From a virus, in IMG/VR virus record IMGVR_UViG_3300005537_000002, positions 113,638 to 177,637 of that record: DNA of 64,000 nt, one strand, 5' to 3'. Position 1 is the first letter of the stretch. Each line of letters opens with the position of its first letter. A model generated the notes under the pieces. That model saw only the letters and a list, made by a program, of their open reading frames with translations, was not told the DNA's origin and searched no databases. The translations under genes and the position numbers were made by a program. Shown in pieces: positions 17,445 to 25,792 of the stretch.

Positions 17445-17464
17445 AGGTGAGCGAGAGCTCACCT
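17445..17464 (+). terminator. Hairpin after the membrane-protein triplet
   Basis: AGGTGAGC (17445-17452) pairs with GCTCACCT (17457-17464) with a GAGA loop, followed by TG-rich sequence. A modest terminator candidate. Confidence 0.5.
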
Positions 17465-17494
17465 TGTAGCATGTTTAACTGACGTAATTACCTC

Positions 17495-17524
17495 TTGTTT
17501 TCAACCGGGGTAATTCTTTATAAT
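17495..17524 (+). promoter_or_regulatory. Sigma70-like promoter
   Basis: TTGTTT (17495-17500), 18-nt spacer, TATAAT (17519-17524) with AT-rich tail. The 5' leader downstream carries the shared ACATACACACAAGG motif (17583-17596). Confidence 0.8.
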
Positions 17525-17606
17525 ATAATTAATAAATATAAAATTTATTACCCCATGGAATGGTCCAAAGGGGTTACACACTACATACACACAAGGGAGT
17601 ACAACA

Positions 17607-17834
17607 ATGGAGTCTAACTTAGAGAGCATCCTACAATCTCTAACATCTACTACACATTACGGTACTGTACACTCTCAGGCAAGTCAGGCGTACCAAGTAC
17701 TCATAGCTAACTACACCAATAGTACAGTACGTCTAGTACTACAGTTGGTTAACAGGGAACTCTCACCGGAAGAGGTCAACACTATCCGTAGATGGGCAGA
17801 AGAGGGTATACGTACATCTCTAGCGGACATCTAA
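17607..17834 (+). CDS. Small hypothetical protein
   Basis: 75 residues, Ser/Thr-rich, probably helical in the second half. Leader AAGGGAGTACAACA. It is flanked downstream by a 17-bp hairpin, so it may be transcribed as a short, separate message. No recognised family. Confidence 0.74.
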   Translation: MESNLESILQSLTSTTHYGTVHSQASQAYQVLIANYTNSTVRLVLQLVNRELSPEEVNTIRRWAEEGIRTSLADI

Positions 17835-17837
17835 GTT

Positions 17838-17876
17838 TATAAGGGTTACTATTACGGTATAATAGTAACCCTTATA
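17838..17876 (+). terminator. Perfect 17-bp intergenic hairpin
   Basis: 17838-17854 is a perfect inverted copy of 17860-17876 with a 5-nt loop (stem TATAAGGGTTACTATTA). The stem is AU-rich at its end, without a separate U-tract. It acts as a terminator or an mRNA processing hairpin. Confidence 0.6.
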
Positions 17877-17893
17877 CAAAGGGAGAACCAATC

Positions 17894-18274
17894 ATGACAA
17901 CCAACCAATCCCCATTGGAGCTAGCTAAGTTCTACTACACATACAACAGTACGTTACGTAGGGAGCAAGTGGAGTATTCAAGCTCAGACTACCAGAGTTA
18001 CCTATTAGCCGTGCGGGAACTGCTATACTATACGGAGATAGCGTCTACACTACTCACTCTGGAGGACAGGTTTGGTGCAGTAGAGGACGCTATTGAGTAC
18101 TACCGCTTACCAGAAAGTGCTACAGAAGACGTTGAGATGGGTGGAGGTGAAGTGGCTGGATTCTATGGACTCTGGCGAAGAAAGTACATCCTGTCTGTAC
18201 TCAAAAGTCTGTCCAACAGCGCGGTAGTACAAGCTCTGCAAGAGTACTACGACCGCATGTATAAAGTGGCATAG
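17894..18274 (+). CDS. Hypothetical helical protein
   Basis: 126 residues, Tyr-rich and helical. The N-terminal SPLELAKFYYTYN stretch resembles the SPxELxxEYH start of the proteins at 20788 and 21716, so it may be a distant member of that family. Leader AAAGGGAGAACCAATC. Confidence 0.74.
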   Translation: MTTNQSPLELAKFYYTYNSTLRREQVEYSSSDYQSYLLAVRELLYYTEIASTLLTLEDRFGAVEDAIEYYRLPESATEDVEMGGGEVAGFYGLWRRKYILSVLKSLSNSAVVQALQEYYDRMYKVA

Positions 18275-18289
18275 AAAGGGGAACCAATC

Positions 18290-18676
18290 ATGATACCAGA
18301 CACAAACGTTGTCATGCGTTTGACTAACACTGATAGTGATTCGATCACGCCTGAAGATGTTCGGGACATTATACTGAAGCTAAGGGAGGCAAGAGCTGAG
18401 CTTGCAAAGCACCCGAAGGATAACTCAACTCCCGTAGAGAAGATGTACTTTGAGTTGTTCTGGCTTGCAGGACCTTTCTTGCAAAAGGTAGTCAATGTCT
18501 GGAACGAGTTGCACGCAGAAGAACTCCAACGGATGTTGTTCAAAGCACCGGACGGTACTATAGGAGAGGGAGAGAGCTACTTGTTCGATGCACTCAGTAA
18601 GTTCTGCTTGTGCCCGGTAGGATTACCTAATAAGGCGTGCTACGAAGTTGTACGTGAGATGACTGAAGAGCAGTAG
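18290..18676 (+). CDS. Hypothetical protein
   Basis: 128 residues, no recognised family. Helical, with a two-cysteine motif near residue 104. Leader AAAGGGGAACCAATC is nearly identical to that of the previous gene. Confidence 0.74.
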   Translation: MIPDTNVVMRLTNTDSDSITPEDVRDIILKLREARAELAKHPKDNSTPVEKMYFELFWLAGPFLQKVVNVWNELHAEELQRMLFKAPDGTIGEGESYLFDALSKFCLCPVGLPNKACYEVVREMTEEQ

Positions 18677-18684
18677 ATAACTAC

Positions 18685-18718
18685 TTGCAACTGTGCTATA
18701 TTATTAGCACAGTTGCAA
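18685..18718 (+). terminator. Hairpin built from the CTGTGCTA octamer
   Basis: TTGCAACTGTGCTA (18685-18698) pairs perfectly with 18705-18718. Both arms contain the over-represented octamer, and the loop is TATTAT. It is followed by AAACAG, not a U-tract. Confidence 0.6.
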
Positions 18719-18742
18719 AACAGCTAGTAGAGGGAGCAGACT

Positions 18743-19171
18743 ATGTCACGGAAGAAAGATTCACGAACGCTGACTACTATTATAAGTAGGTTGCCCTCGG
18801 TAGATGAACTGTTTAAGGGTATCTACCCACGCTACGACATTCCAGAGGGTGTAGACGTTACTCAGGGTAGGTACCTCGTATCACTTGACGACATACCATC
18901 CGCACCAGGTAAGGAAGTCGTAGTAGTGTATGTGCTGTATTATCAGTTTAAGGACTACGCGGCTACACTTACGTACTTCAATATGCAGGAGGCACTACAA
19001 ATAGTAGAACTTGCACTCAAACAGTACGTACCCGGTCTAACTATCCACCGAGATAACGACACTATGCAAGTTCCCGGTGTCGAGCACGAGATTAAGGCAC
19101 CCGTGTTGGTAGTGCACTTCGGCAACTGCGACAATCGTAGTATACATACACAAGAAGGACACTTACACTAG
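18743..19171 (+). CDS. Hypothetical protein
   Basis: 142 residues, mixed alpha/beta, no recognised family. Leader GTAGAGGGAGCAGACT. It follows the octamer hairpin. Confidence 0.74.
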   Translation: MSRKKDSRTLTTIISRLPSVDELFKGIYPRYDIPEGVDVTQGRYLVSLDDIPSAPGKEVVVVYVLYYQFKDYAATLTYFNMQEALQIVELALKQYVPGLTIHRDNDTMQVPGVEHEIKAPVLVVHFGNCDNRSIHTQEGHLH

Positions 19172-19191
19172 CAAAGAAGGAGAACTAAGCT

Positions 19192-19548
19192 ATGACACAA
19201 CTATATAGCACACACTTACATGACCTATTCAATTCGGCAGCAGTCGGTAGAGTGATAGAGCTTTGCGAAGGGGACGAAGCAGTTCGGTTCTTTGTGGTGA
19301 ACTCAGACGACATGCAACTGCAGTATGTCTTTCGAGGGGATACGGAATGCCCTCCAGACGAGGATAAAACGTTCTGGCACCCGATCGAGGCTCTGCGCAA
19401 AGCTCTGAACTCTGTCATTGACGATATACTGACACTCTGTCGGGAGTTTGATATAGACGCCGATCGAGACACGATGTGGGATGAGTTTCTAGCACAAGAC
19501 TATGTCGGTGTGCACTTGTTCACAACCCGTATAGTGCACAGCATCTAA
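19192..19548 (+). CDS. Hypothetical acidic protein
   Basis: 118 residues, acidic, no recognised family. Leader AAGGAGAACTAAGCT precedes ATG 19192. Confidence 0.75.
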   Translation: MTQLYSTHLHDLFNSAAVGRVIELCEGDEAVRFFVVNSDDMQLQYVFRGDTECPPDEDKTFWHPIEALRKALNSVIDDILTLCREFDIDADRDTMWDEFLAQDYVGVHLFTTRIVHSI

Positions 19549-19574
19549 GTCGTAGTAAAGGGAGGTCAATAGCA

Positions 19575-20012
19575 ATGTCAGAAGAGCGTAGGAAGTCACC
19601 TAGACGCACGTGGGACGAGAAGGTGAATGCGTTGCTATATACGAGGACGTTGACTGAGCCACAGCGCGAGCGTGCTAGAAACTGGTTAGGGGCGACTCTG
19701 ACGTCGCACTCGTATGATAAGGAGTTGCGTACCTTTCCTACGGGTATTGCCATTGACTTCTTAGAGTCCGAAAGTGGAGACGCAGTATGGCTCTTACTAG
19801 ACGTAGAGGGAGACAATGGTGAACGTGGATATCACGCCTACCGCAAGATTCCACGCGAACCAAAACGGTCGTGGAAGAGATTCGGTCCAAGGAGACCTTA
19901 TAGGAAGCGTGAAGCTCCGAAGCACAACGACACGTCACTAGTCGTACCGCACGACTTTGACGATGAACAAGAAGAACGAACCGACCTGTTTGACGACGAA
20001 CCTAGCGAATAA
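19575..20012 (+). CDS. Hypothetical protein, basic core with acidic tail
   Basis: 145 residues. Residues about 90-118 are very basic (KxxWKRFGPRRPYRKR) and the last 20 are acidic, a pattern that could reflect nucleic-acid binding. No recognised family. Last gene before the promoter at 20029. Confidence 0.74.
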   Translation: MSEERRKSPRRTWDEKVNALLYTRTLTEPQRERARNWLGATLTSHSYDKELRTFPTGIAIDFLESESGDAVWLLLDVEGDNGERGYHAYRKIPREPKRSWKRFGPRRPYRKREAPKHNDTSLVVPHDFDDEQEERTDLFDDEPSE

Positions 20013-20028
20013 GACTTTGTGTACCAAC

Positions 20029-20058
20029 TTGTAAAACAATGGGGGTTTATATTATAAT
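20029..20058 (+). promoter_or_regulatory. Sigma70-like promoter
   Basis: TTGTAA (20029-20034), 18-nt spacer, TATAAT (20053-20058), AT-rich tail; the shared leader ACATACACACAAGG follows at 20091. Confidence 0.78.
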
Positions 20059-20113
20059 ATATTATATAAATATAAATTCTTACCACCACTACATACACAC
20101 AAGGGGGTACACA

Positions 20114-20455
20114 ATGGTACACACTACCAACATTACATTCTCACACACAAGTATTACAGTGGCTTACCATAACTTACCGGAAGGTTATGTATCGGGCATG
20201 CAAAGGAAGTCTCTAGTAAGTCTACTAGGCCAAAACTTACTAGCACTGTGTGACTGGTACGGAGAGGTAAAGGACTCTGAGTGGGAGATAGTAGTACGTA
20301 ACCACGAAAGCGACTTAGCGTATTACGAAAGCGGTATGGCGGACGGGATACAGTGGCCTATGAGGTACTTAGCACAGGAGAGTCGTGATGAGGAACGTGA
20401 GAACCGTAGGCGTAACCCACACCAGTACGACAACAGCTGGCTGTACGCTAGCTGA
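20114..20455 (+). CDS. Hypothetical protein
   Basis: 113 residues, no recognised family; the last third is highly charged. ATG 20114 after AAGGGGGTACACA is chosen over 20039, which lies in the promoter. First gene of its operon. Confidence 0.74.
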   Translation: MVHTTNITFSHTSITVAYHNLPEGYVSGMQRKSLVSLLGQNLLALCDWYGEVKDSEWEIVVRNHESDLAYYESGMADGIQWPMRYLAQESRDEERENRRRNPHQYDNSWLYAS

Positions 20456-20479
20456 ACTAGTAAGCAAAGGAGAACGGAC

Positions 20480-20728
20480 ATGACAAACAATACTAATCCA
20501 ACCTACAACTCCAGGTTGAATGGGATAGTGCAAGAGCTAGTGCGCCATTTCGTACAAAGTGCAGCGCTGTCGATGGACACGGAAGAGGCTGACGCACTTA
20601 CAGAAGGAGACCCACAAGCAGAAGCTATCCGTAGAGCTTTTGCAGAACAAGGCAGTTCCAGTCCAGTAGTAGACGCTCTTTGGGAGGTTATACGTAAGGT
20701 AGCACCCGAAGCTGAATCACCCAGCTAA
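20480..20728 (+). CDS. Small acidic protein
   Basis: 82 residues, acidic and helical. Leader AAAGGAGAACGGAC. No recognised family. Followed by a GTAGGGGTAGAA inverted repeat. Confidence 0.72.
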   Translation: MTNNTNPTYNSRLNGIVQELVRHFVQSAALSMDTEEADALTEGDPQAEAIRRAFAEQGSSSPVVDALWEVIRKVAPEAESPS

Positions 20729-20737
20729 TACTTCACG

Positions 20738-20762
20738 GTAGGGGTAGAACTTCTACCCCTAC
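20738..20762 (+). terminator. Intergenic hairpin
   Basis: GTAGGGGTAGAA (20738-20749) and its exact complement (20751-20762) are separated by one base. The stem would open a few pairs to form a loop. No U-tract. Confidence 0.5.
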
Positions 20763-20787
20763 ACCCAACAAACAAAGGAGAACTAAC

Positions 20788-21267
20788 ATGCCAGATCAGA
20801 CTTACGTACAGCAGTTGCAAGCAATGTCACCTATCGAGTTGGTACGAGAGTACCACGAGCAATGGTTGAGAGCCTGCCTAGAGCGCATTAGAGATGGTGA
20901 CGCGGAGAATCTAGCTCGTACATGCGCTAATATCATAACACACACGAACGCCAATGCAGTACTAGATAGCATTGCGACTTGGAGGGAGGGTGGAGAATAC
21001 GAGTGGCTGCTAGAACAGCACCCTGAAGTGAGCCGTATGACTACGGTTGACGCTATGCTACTATTCTACAGGACAAAGGTAGAGTCAACCGAAGAGCGTA
21101 TAGAAAACGGTGAGTACACTAGACTCTATGAGGTGCTAGAAGTAGCGGACTTCCTCAAAGAGTACAACTACGCTATAATTGTACTAGAGTCGATATCGGA
21201 CGAGAGTGAACTAGCTCCTATGCGTCATTGGCTGTGGCGCAACTTAGGCGAAACAGATCCAGAATAG
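20788..21267 (+). CDS. Early paralogue family A, copy 1
   Basis: 159 residues, all-helical and acidic. It is clearly paralogous to the gene at 21716: shared MSPxEL start, a (E/D)YEWLLE core, a VESxEERIE-type helix with EYTR, and a C-terminal MRxWLxR(D/N)L. Function unknown. First of an A-B-A-B array. Confidence 0.8.
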   Translation: MPDQTYVQQLQAMSPIELVREYHEQWLRACLERIRDGDAENLARTCANIITHTNANAVLDSIATWREGGEYEWLLEQHPEVSRMTTVDAMLLFYRTKVESTEERIENGEYTRLYEVLEVADFLKEYNYAIIVLESISDESELAPMRHWLWRNLGETDPE

Positions 21268-21288
21268 GTACACGCAAGGAGAACAGAC

Positions 21289-21714
21289 ATGACTAAAGGC
21301 CAATCGCAACTCACAACACTGCAGCTTGAGTACATTCAAGCGTGCAAAGCTAATATACAGCGTCTCTGTGAGGAGAAGCCGGAAGTAGCCGAATACATGA
21401 AGACACTCACACCGGACACGTTGCATGAGAGAGTAGTCCAATTCGACAGCATGTACGGTGAGGATAACTACCTAAAGCCGGAGTATCAAGACTACTACAT
21501 GTCGAGGGAACACGCTGAAGAGTGGGGAGTTTTAGTTGAGTTACACGTAAGTATGCACCAAAACGTGCTGTCTAAAGGTACGTTCAGTGACAAGTTAGGG
21601 CCTTACGGAAGCGAGGAACGTCACCGTAACCTGCAAGAGTGCTATGCGGTAGCACTGCTAGACGTCCGAGTAGCCGAACTTATGTGGGATTGGAACCCAC
21701 GAGAGGCTGACTGA
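21289..21714 (+). CDS. Early paralogue family B, copy 1
   Basis: 141 residues, helical. Paralogous to the gene at 22217: shared LQxEYIQAC near the start, PEVAxYM, LTPxT, FSDxLG and a C-terminal AELMWDWN. Leader AAGGAGAACAGAC is identical in both copies. Function unknown. Confidence 0.8.
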   Translation: MTKGQSQLTTLQLEYIQACKANIQRLCEEKPEVAEYMKTLTPDTLHERVVQFDSMYGEDNYLKPEYQDYYMSREHAEEWGVLVELHVSMHQNVLSKGTFSDKLGPYGSEERHRNLQECYAVALLDVRVAELMWDWNPREAD

Positions 21715-21715
21715 T

Positions 21716-22189
21716 ATGACTTACAGCCAGAGGTTGAAGCAGATGTCACCTACCGAGCTAGCGGTAGAGTACCATACTAAGCAGTTGGAGGAACGGGAGT
21801 CGAAATTACACGACCCGGATGAGGACCGACAAGTGCTGCTAGGTGACATGATGGACCACGAACAAGCGCTAGAACTACTACATAGTCTAGACGATTGGAA
21901 GTCTAGTGGAGACTATGAGTGGCTATTAGAGACGTATGACGAGCGTGACGGAGTGACGGCTGACATGCCAGTGCATAGAGCTATGCTAATCTACTACCAG
22001 AAAAAGACTGAGTCAGTAGAGGATCGCATAGAGAGTGGTGAGTACACAAGGGTTCACGACGTACTCATGATTACAGACTACCTCACGGACAACTACAAAG
22101 CTATGGCAGTGCTGCAATCACTAGCGAACCCTCAAGAGCTACTTAATATGCGTCTGTGGCTGATGAGAGACTTACTCAGCAAGATGTAG
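21716..22189 (+). CDS. Early paralogue family A, copy 2
   Basis: 157 residues; paralogue of the gene at 20788 and more distantly of that at 27544. It starts 1 nt after the family B gene, so the pair is one translational unit. Confidence 0.8.
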   Translation: MTYSQRLKQMSPTELAVEYHTKQLEERESKLHDPDEDRQVLLGDMMDHEQALELLHSLDDWKSSGDYEWLLETYDERDGVTADMPVHRAMLIYYQKKTESVEDRIESGEYTRVHDVLMITDYLTDNYKAMAVLQSLANPQELLNMRLWLMRDLLSKM

Positions 22190-22216
22190 TACAAGCACAC
22201 CTAAAGGAGAACAGAC

Positions 22217-22630
22217 ATGACAAGCAACCTCACGAGGCTGCAGATAGAGTACATTCAAGCGTGTGAGGCTAGTATACGACAGCTCCTTACAGATAGACCG
22301 GAAGTAGCTGCGTATATGCAGACACTCACACCAGAAACCTTCTACCAGAAGGTTATACGCTTTGGTGACTACTTCGCCTCGGACGACCGACTGAAGCAGG
22401 AATATCACTTCTACATGACGAGAGAGTACGCGCAGGAGTGGAAAGCGTTAGTCAATCTAGCAGCCGCTGTAGATGTGGTACTGATGGGCGGAGAGTTCAG
22501 TGACAGCTTGGGCGAGCACGGTACTGTAGAAAGAATTGAGGGCTTAGTAGAGTGCCACAAGGTGGCGGACTTAGGACCAACTATAGCTGAACTCATGTGG
22601 GACTGGAACTCGCAGAAGGAGGAGTACTAG
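22217..22630 (+). CDS. Early paralogue family B, copy 2
   Basis: 137 residues; paralogue of the gene at 21289. The cysteine of LQxEYIQAC is retained. The next gene follows after 1 nt. Confidence 0.8.
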   Translation: MTSNLTRLQIEYIQACEASIRQLLTDRPEVAAYMQTLTPETFYQKVIRFGDYFASDDRLKQEYHFYMTREYAQEWKALVNLAAAVDVVLMGGEFSDSLGEHGTVERIEGLVECHKVADLGPTIAELMWDWNSQKEEY

Positions 22631-22631
22631 C

Positions 22632-22958
22632 ATGGAGTATCCAGAACTAACACCACCGACGGGTAAAGAGTGCTTTGACTGGGCTCGTAAGTACGGACTG
22701 GCTGAAGAGTTTCTAGCACGAATGTACGAGGAGTTCGGTAGCGACGTGAGGACTTGGTTCCCGATGGCAGCATTGGGGTTGGTATTGAGATACCACTATC
22801 AAGCTAAGTTGCAAGAGGCAACTAAGGAGTACTTCAGTCAGTACAAAGGCTTGCACCCCGCTGTGCTGGAATGGATAGGATACCATCTAGACAAGGACTT
22901 CATGGAAGAAGTCTTTATTCCAAGTAGTATCGCAGAGCAGAAGGAGGAACACGACTAA
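22632..22958 (+). CDS. Hypothetical helical protein
   Basis: 108 residues, helical, no recognised family. Leader AAGGAGGAGTACTAGC. Its stop overlaps the start of the next gene. Confidence 0.75.
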   Translation: MEYPELTPPTGKECFDWARKYGLAEEFLARMYEEFGSDVRTWFPMAALGLVLRYHYQAKLQEATKEYFSQYKGLHPAVLEWIGYHLDKDFMEEVFIPSSIAEQKEEHD

Positions 22959-23329
22959 TGAGAGCACATTATTGGTACGAAGGCGAGAACACGTCCGGTG
23001 TAGAACGACAGCAGAGCATCGAAAACGGGAGTTGGCTTCCGACAGAGACGGAACTGGGGACTATCAGAGTGTTGAAGACGATAGTACGTAGTCGAGTGCG
23101 TAGAGTGATAGCAGAAATGAGGCAAGAGTTTCCTGACTTAATAGACCAAGTCCGTTGGGCAGCGTATACCCAGTTTGAGGAGGCTGACGCTCATTGTTCA
23201 GACACGGACATGCATAAAGATCCTGGTGAGATCATCGAGGGTGACACGAGAGACGTCTTTCAGGCGCTAGACTTTGATCCTTTGTACAACGATTGGCCAT
23301 CACTCTTCCGAGAAGACACCACACTGTGA
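22958..23329 (+). CDS. Early paralogue family E, copy 1
   Basis: 123 residues. It is paralogous to the gene at 37322: a basic helix with RxxVIAxMR, then VRWxAYxQ, an acidic linker and a C-terminal WPSLFxE. No recognised family. It may bind nucleic acid through the basic helix, but this is a guess. Confidence 0.77.
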   Translation: MRAHYWYEGENTSGVERQQSIENGSWLPTETELGTIRVLKTIVRSRVRRVIAEMRQEFPDLIDQVRWAAYTQFEEADAHCSDTDMHKDPGEIIEGDTRDVFQALDFDPLYNDWPSLFREDTTL

Positions 23330-23342
23330 AGGAGGTCTCCCA

Positions 23343-23495
23343 ATGCCTACCCCAAACGACATACTAGCATTCTTATACGTACTGGCAGCTATATTCGCGG
23401 TCATCGTGACAATAGGTAGTGGCTTTGCAGCCATATACGTCATAACCACATTGGCAATGCGTTGGATGGACCGACTTGACGAAAGGGAGAAGTAG
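23343..23495 (+). CDS. Single-pass membrane peptide
   Basis: 50 residues with one long hydrophobic segment (about 7-39) and a charged C-terminal tail. ATG 23343 follows AAGGAGGTCTCCCA, whereas the earlier in-frame start at 23274 lies inside the previous gene. It resembles small phage membrane proteins such as holin-like peptides only in size; no such role can be asserted. Confidence 0.72.
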   Translation: MPTPNDILAFLYVLAAIFAVIVTIGSGFAAIYVITTLAMRWMDRLDEREK

Positions 23496-23498
23496 CTC

Positions 23499-23795
23499 AT
23501 GTGTGACGTTATAGAACAGGTACACGGAGCTGTAGAAGAGGTGCTAGACTATACCTTGACATCGCCGTATGCAGACGGTATGTTTGCTGGTAGTCCAGTA
23601 GAGCTGCTCTACTACGACGGAGTCTATGTTGGGTACGAACTCACCATTAAGCAGTCTCCTCAATGCGTCAACGGACCGAACTGTCAAGAGTGTAAGAGCG
23701 CTATTGGTACGAGAGTGAGAGTCTACATTGACTTCCCGGACATTGACACGTTCGGCGATAGTCCGAACCCGTTCGCAGAGTTGAGAAAGGGGTAG
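23499..23795 (+). CDS. Hypothetical protein with cysteine cluster
   Basis: 98 residues. Three cysteines lie close together at about 57-67 (two of them CxxC-spaced) and could help to form a metal-binding knuckle; the arrangement is not a clean zinc ribbon. Leader AAGGGAGAAGTAGCTC. Confidence 0.73.
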   Translation: MCDVIEQVHGAVEEVLDYTLTSPYADGMFAGSPVELLYYDGVYVGYELTIKQSPQCVNGPNCQECKSAIGTRVRVYIDFPDIDTFGDSPNPFAELRKG

Positions 23796-23799
23796 TACT

Positions 23800-24114
23800 G
23801 TGAGTAGTAGTTCAGAGAGGTTGTCCCGGGAGGAACTTGATACGTATTGGGACACTGATCAAGAGGACTGCCGAGAGGCTATCGACCTCATGTACGGTAA
23901 GGAGACTTGGACATCCGGTTCGATACTCAACGTACTGGAAGGTTGGCAACACTTCGTACTCGGGTACGGTAACCCGATGGTAGAAGACGGAGAGGTCAAT
24001 GGAAACCTAGGTATGCAACTAGAGGGTGTAGGTGACCCGACGCTGAAGAAGGTGATCTGCATCACTGGCCAAGTGTTTTGGCTGAAGGTGTCTTATGAAA
24101 GGCCTGAAGGATAG
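23800..24114 (+). CDS. Hypothetical acidic protein (GTG start)
   Basis: 104 residues, no recognised family. GTG 23800 follows AAAGGGGTAGTACT. The last 30 residues look beta-like. Confidence 0.72.
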   Translation: MSSSSERLSREELDTYWDTDQEDCREAIDLMYGKETWTSGSILNVLEGWQHFVLGYGNPMVEDGEVNGNLGMQLEGVGDPTLKKVICITGQVFWLKVSYERPEG

Positions 24115-24120
24115 AACTAC

Positions 24121-24438
24121 ATGTACTCATTTCAAGTAGATGCTGTACGAGAGGCTGTACTCCCGAGTAAGGTCACGAGTATCGGTTCATATCACGTATG
24201 GGTTGACAGAATAGACGAGTCGCTAGATGAGGTTCTAAGCAGAGTAGTATCCAGTCTCCACTTGGGGGATGGTAGTGGAGGAGATTACAGCCCGAACTAC
24301 AGTGGGTGGTGCTGGAGATGTTGGCGTAGAACCAACTGGGAGTACTACACTTCCGAGGTCTACGGAAGGTCTTGGTGGACTGCTAGCAGATGCCAAAGAT
24401 GTCTTCGCACTAAAATCGAGTACCTATATGGTATCTGA
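24121..24438 (+). CDS. Zinc-ribbon protein
   Basis: 105 residues. Cys64, Cys67, Cys91 and Cys94 form a CxxC-x23-CxxC zinc ribbon in a Trp- and Arg-rich C-terminal half. Function unknown, likely nucleic-acid or protein binding. Confidence 0.76.
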   Translation: MYSFQVDAVREAVLPSKVTSIGSYHVWVDRIDESLDEVLSRVVSSLHLGDGSGGDYSPNYSGWCWRCWRRTNWEYYTSEVYGRSWWTASRCQRCLRTKIEYLYGI

Positions 24439-24449
24439 AAGGAGAAGTA

Positions 24450-24782
24450 ATGACCAAGCACCTGCTGTCATTAACGGAGTTGGAGGCTGCCGTAGAAGAG
24501 TGGCAGTATCTCAATGCGTGGTATGCCATACAAAAGGTAGTTGAAGGAAGGAGCATAGACTTAGTAAAGTTCGACTTCTCCTACTGTACCGATCAGTACG
24601 ATCCGGAGTACGTACAAGTTAGCTATTCCGGAAGTCGACTTGAAGTAAGCGAAGAACTGCGGGAGAGTCTACACAAGACAGTATCGGATCATATGACACT
24701 AGAAGGTTACTTTGATGTGTCTTTCGACATGACTACACAACCGAAACTGGGATATGACGAGATTTGGGGGAGTAACTCTTGA
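24450..24782 (+). CDS. Hypothetical protein
   Basis: 110 residues, no recognised family, mixed alpha/beta and acidic. Leader AAAGGAGAAGTA precedes ATG 24450. Confidence 0.74.
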   Translation: MTKHLLSLTELEAAVEEWQYLNAWYAIQKVVEGRSIDLVKFDFSYCTDQYDPEYVQVSYSGSRLEVSEELRESLHKTVSDHMTLEGYFDVSFDMTTQPKLGYDEIWGSNS

Positions 24783-24797
24783 TAGAGAGGAGCAGTA

Positions 24798-25322
24798 ATG
24801 TACAACGGTGGCGAAGAAGTCAAAGTCGTAGGATATGCTGACGAGCCTAGCGGGTACATTCCGCTGTATGTACCTGAACGACTGTATGATAAGATGTGTA
24901 GGTTCTTAGCGAGGTTGTTAGCTAGGGAAGCTGGTGAAGACGATGGTGTGTTCGATCCGGAACGGTTGGGGAATCCGTCTAGACTCTGGAGAGAACCGGA
25001 CTTAATGAGACTAGCTAGAGACTACGATCAACTTGCGGTAGGTGTACAGATGCTGCTGACACTTACATCGGAGAGCCCTGGCGAGTGGGTAAGCTTTGCA
25101 GAGTTGATGGAAGCTTCCGGACGAACGAAACGTCAGTTAATGGGGGAGTTAGGAGGTTTCACTCAATACTTGAAGAAGCTCTTTAACCTGCAGTCGGAGT
25201 ACGGGACTAAGGCAGAGTTGTTTCCCGTAAGACTTAGTTATAGAGATGGTCAACGCTATTACACCATGCCACAAGACATTGCGAACTTGTGGATCATCGC
25301 AAGGAGAGAAGTCGATGGCTAA
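24798..25322 (+). CDS. Possible winged-helix DNA-binding protein
   Basis: 174 residues. Residues about 85-165 look like a winged helix: a helix, WVSFAELMEASGRTKRQL as a helix-turn-helix-like pair, GxFTQYLKKLF as a recognition-type helix, then two strands (FPVRLSYRDG, RYYTMP). It may be an early DNA-binding regulator. The fold is an inference from the pattern. Overlaps the next gene by 8 nt. Confidence 0.72.
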   Translation: MYNGGEEVKVVGYADEPSGYIPLYVPERLYDKMCRFLARLLAREAGEDDGVFDPERLGNPSRLWREPDLMRLARDYDQLAVGVQMLLTLTSESPGEWVSFAELMEASGRTKRQLMGELGGFTQYLKKLFNLQSEYGTKAELFPVRLSYRDGQRYYTMPQDIANLWIIARREVDG

Positions 25323-25572
25323 CGTCAAGCACAACGGAGCATACAGACGTAGGGTAAGACCTCTGTGGAGAGACAACTTTTGGCTGAAGAATGCGGACCT
25401 GACACAACTCAATGACGCTGTGCTAACCGAGTTTGAACAGCACCCAACGTCGATGGAGTGTCCGAGGTGCGATGGCATCGTATGGTGGAACGCATTCATT
25501 AGCATGCACCAGTGTGCTAAGTGTAAAGTGGCGAAGTATGCACTAGGATGGATGGTACCTATCCATGGCTAA
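25315..25572 (+). CDS. Zinc-ribbon protein
   Basis: 85 residues; Cys49, Cys52, Cys67 and Cys70 form a zinc ribbon and the N-terminus is very basic. ATG 25315 behind AAGGAGAGAAGTCG is preferred over 25246. Overlaps both neighbours by 8 nt, which suggests coupled translation with the winged-helix gene. Confidence 0.75.
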   Translation: MANVKHNGAYRRRVRPLWRDNFWLKNADLTQLNDAVLTEFEQHPTSMECPRCDGIVWWNAFISMHQCAKCKVAKYALGWMVPIHG

Positions 25573-25792
25573 GCACAAGTTTACTTCCGAAAACGCGGCC
25601 ACCTATGGTGCGAAAGGTGGCCGTAAAGCCGTCGAGAACGGTACGCTACATAAGCTGACGAAAGAAGAGAGTAGTCGTGGAGGCAAAGCTTGCTTCGAGC
25701 GGCTTATGCAAACCAAGCCGCAAACGTTACTGTCACTGAAGCCAAAGATTCGAGGCTTCTACAACAAGAAAGGTCAACCTACAGATGAGTAA
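25565..25792 (+). CDS. Small basic protein with KGG-like motifs
   Basis: 75 residues, strongly basic, with two Gly-Gly-(Arg/Lys)-(Lys/Ala) motifs (AKGGRKA near 16-22 and RGGKA near 38-42) that resemble the KGG repeats of some bacterial stress proteins. Probably binds nucleic acid. Function unproven. Confidence 0.7.
   Translation: MAKHKFTSENAATYGAKGGRKAVENGTLHKLTKEESSRGGKACFERLMQTKPQTLLSLKPKIRGFYNKKGQPTDE

Noticed and set aside
23343-23495. Holin
   Set aside because: Size and one membrane helix fit, but there is no endolysin neighbour and the gene lies in the early region.
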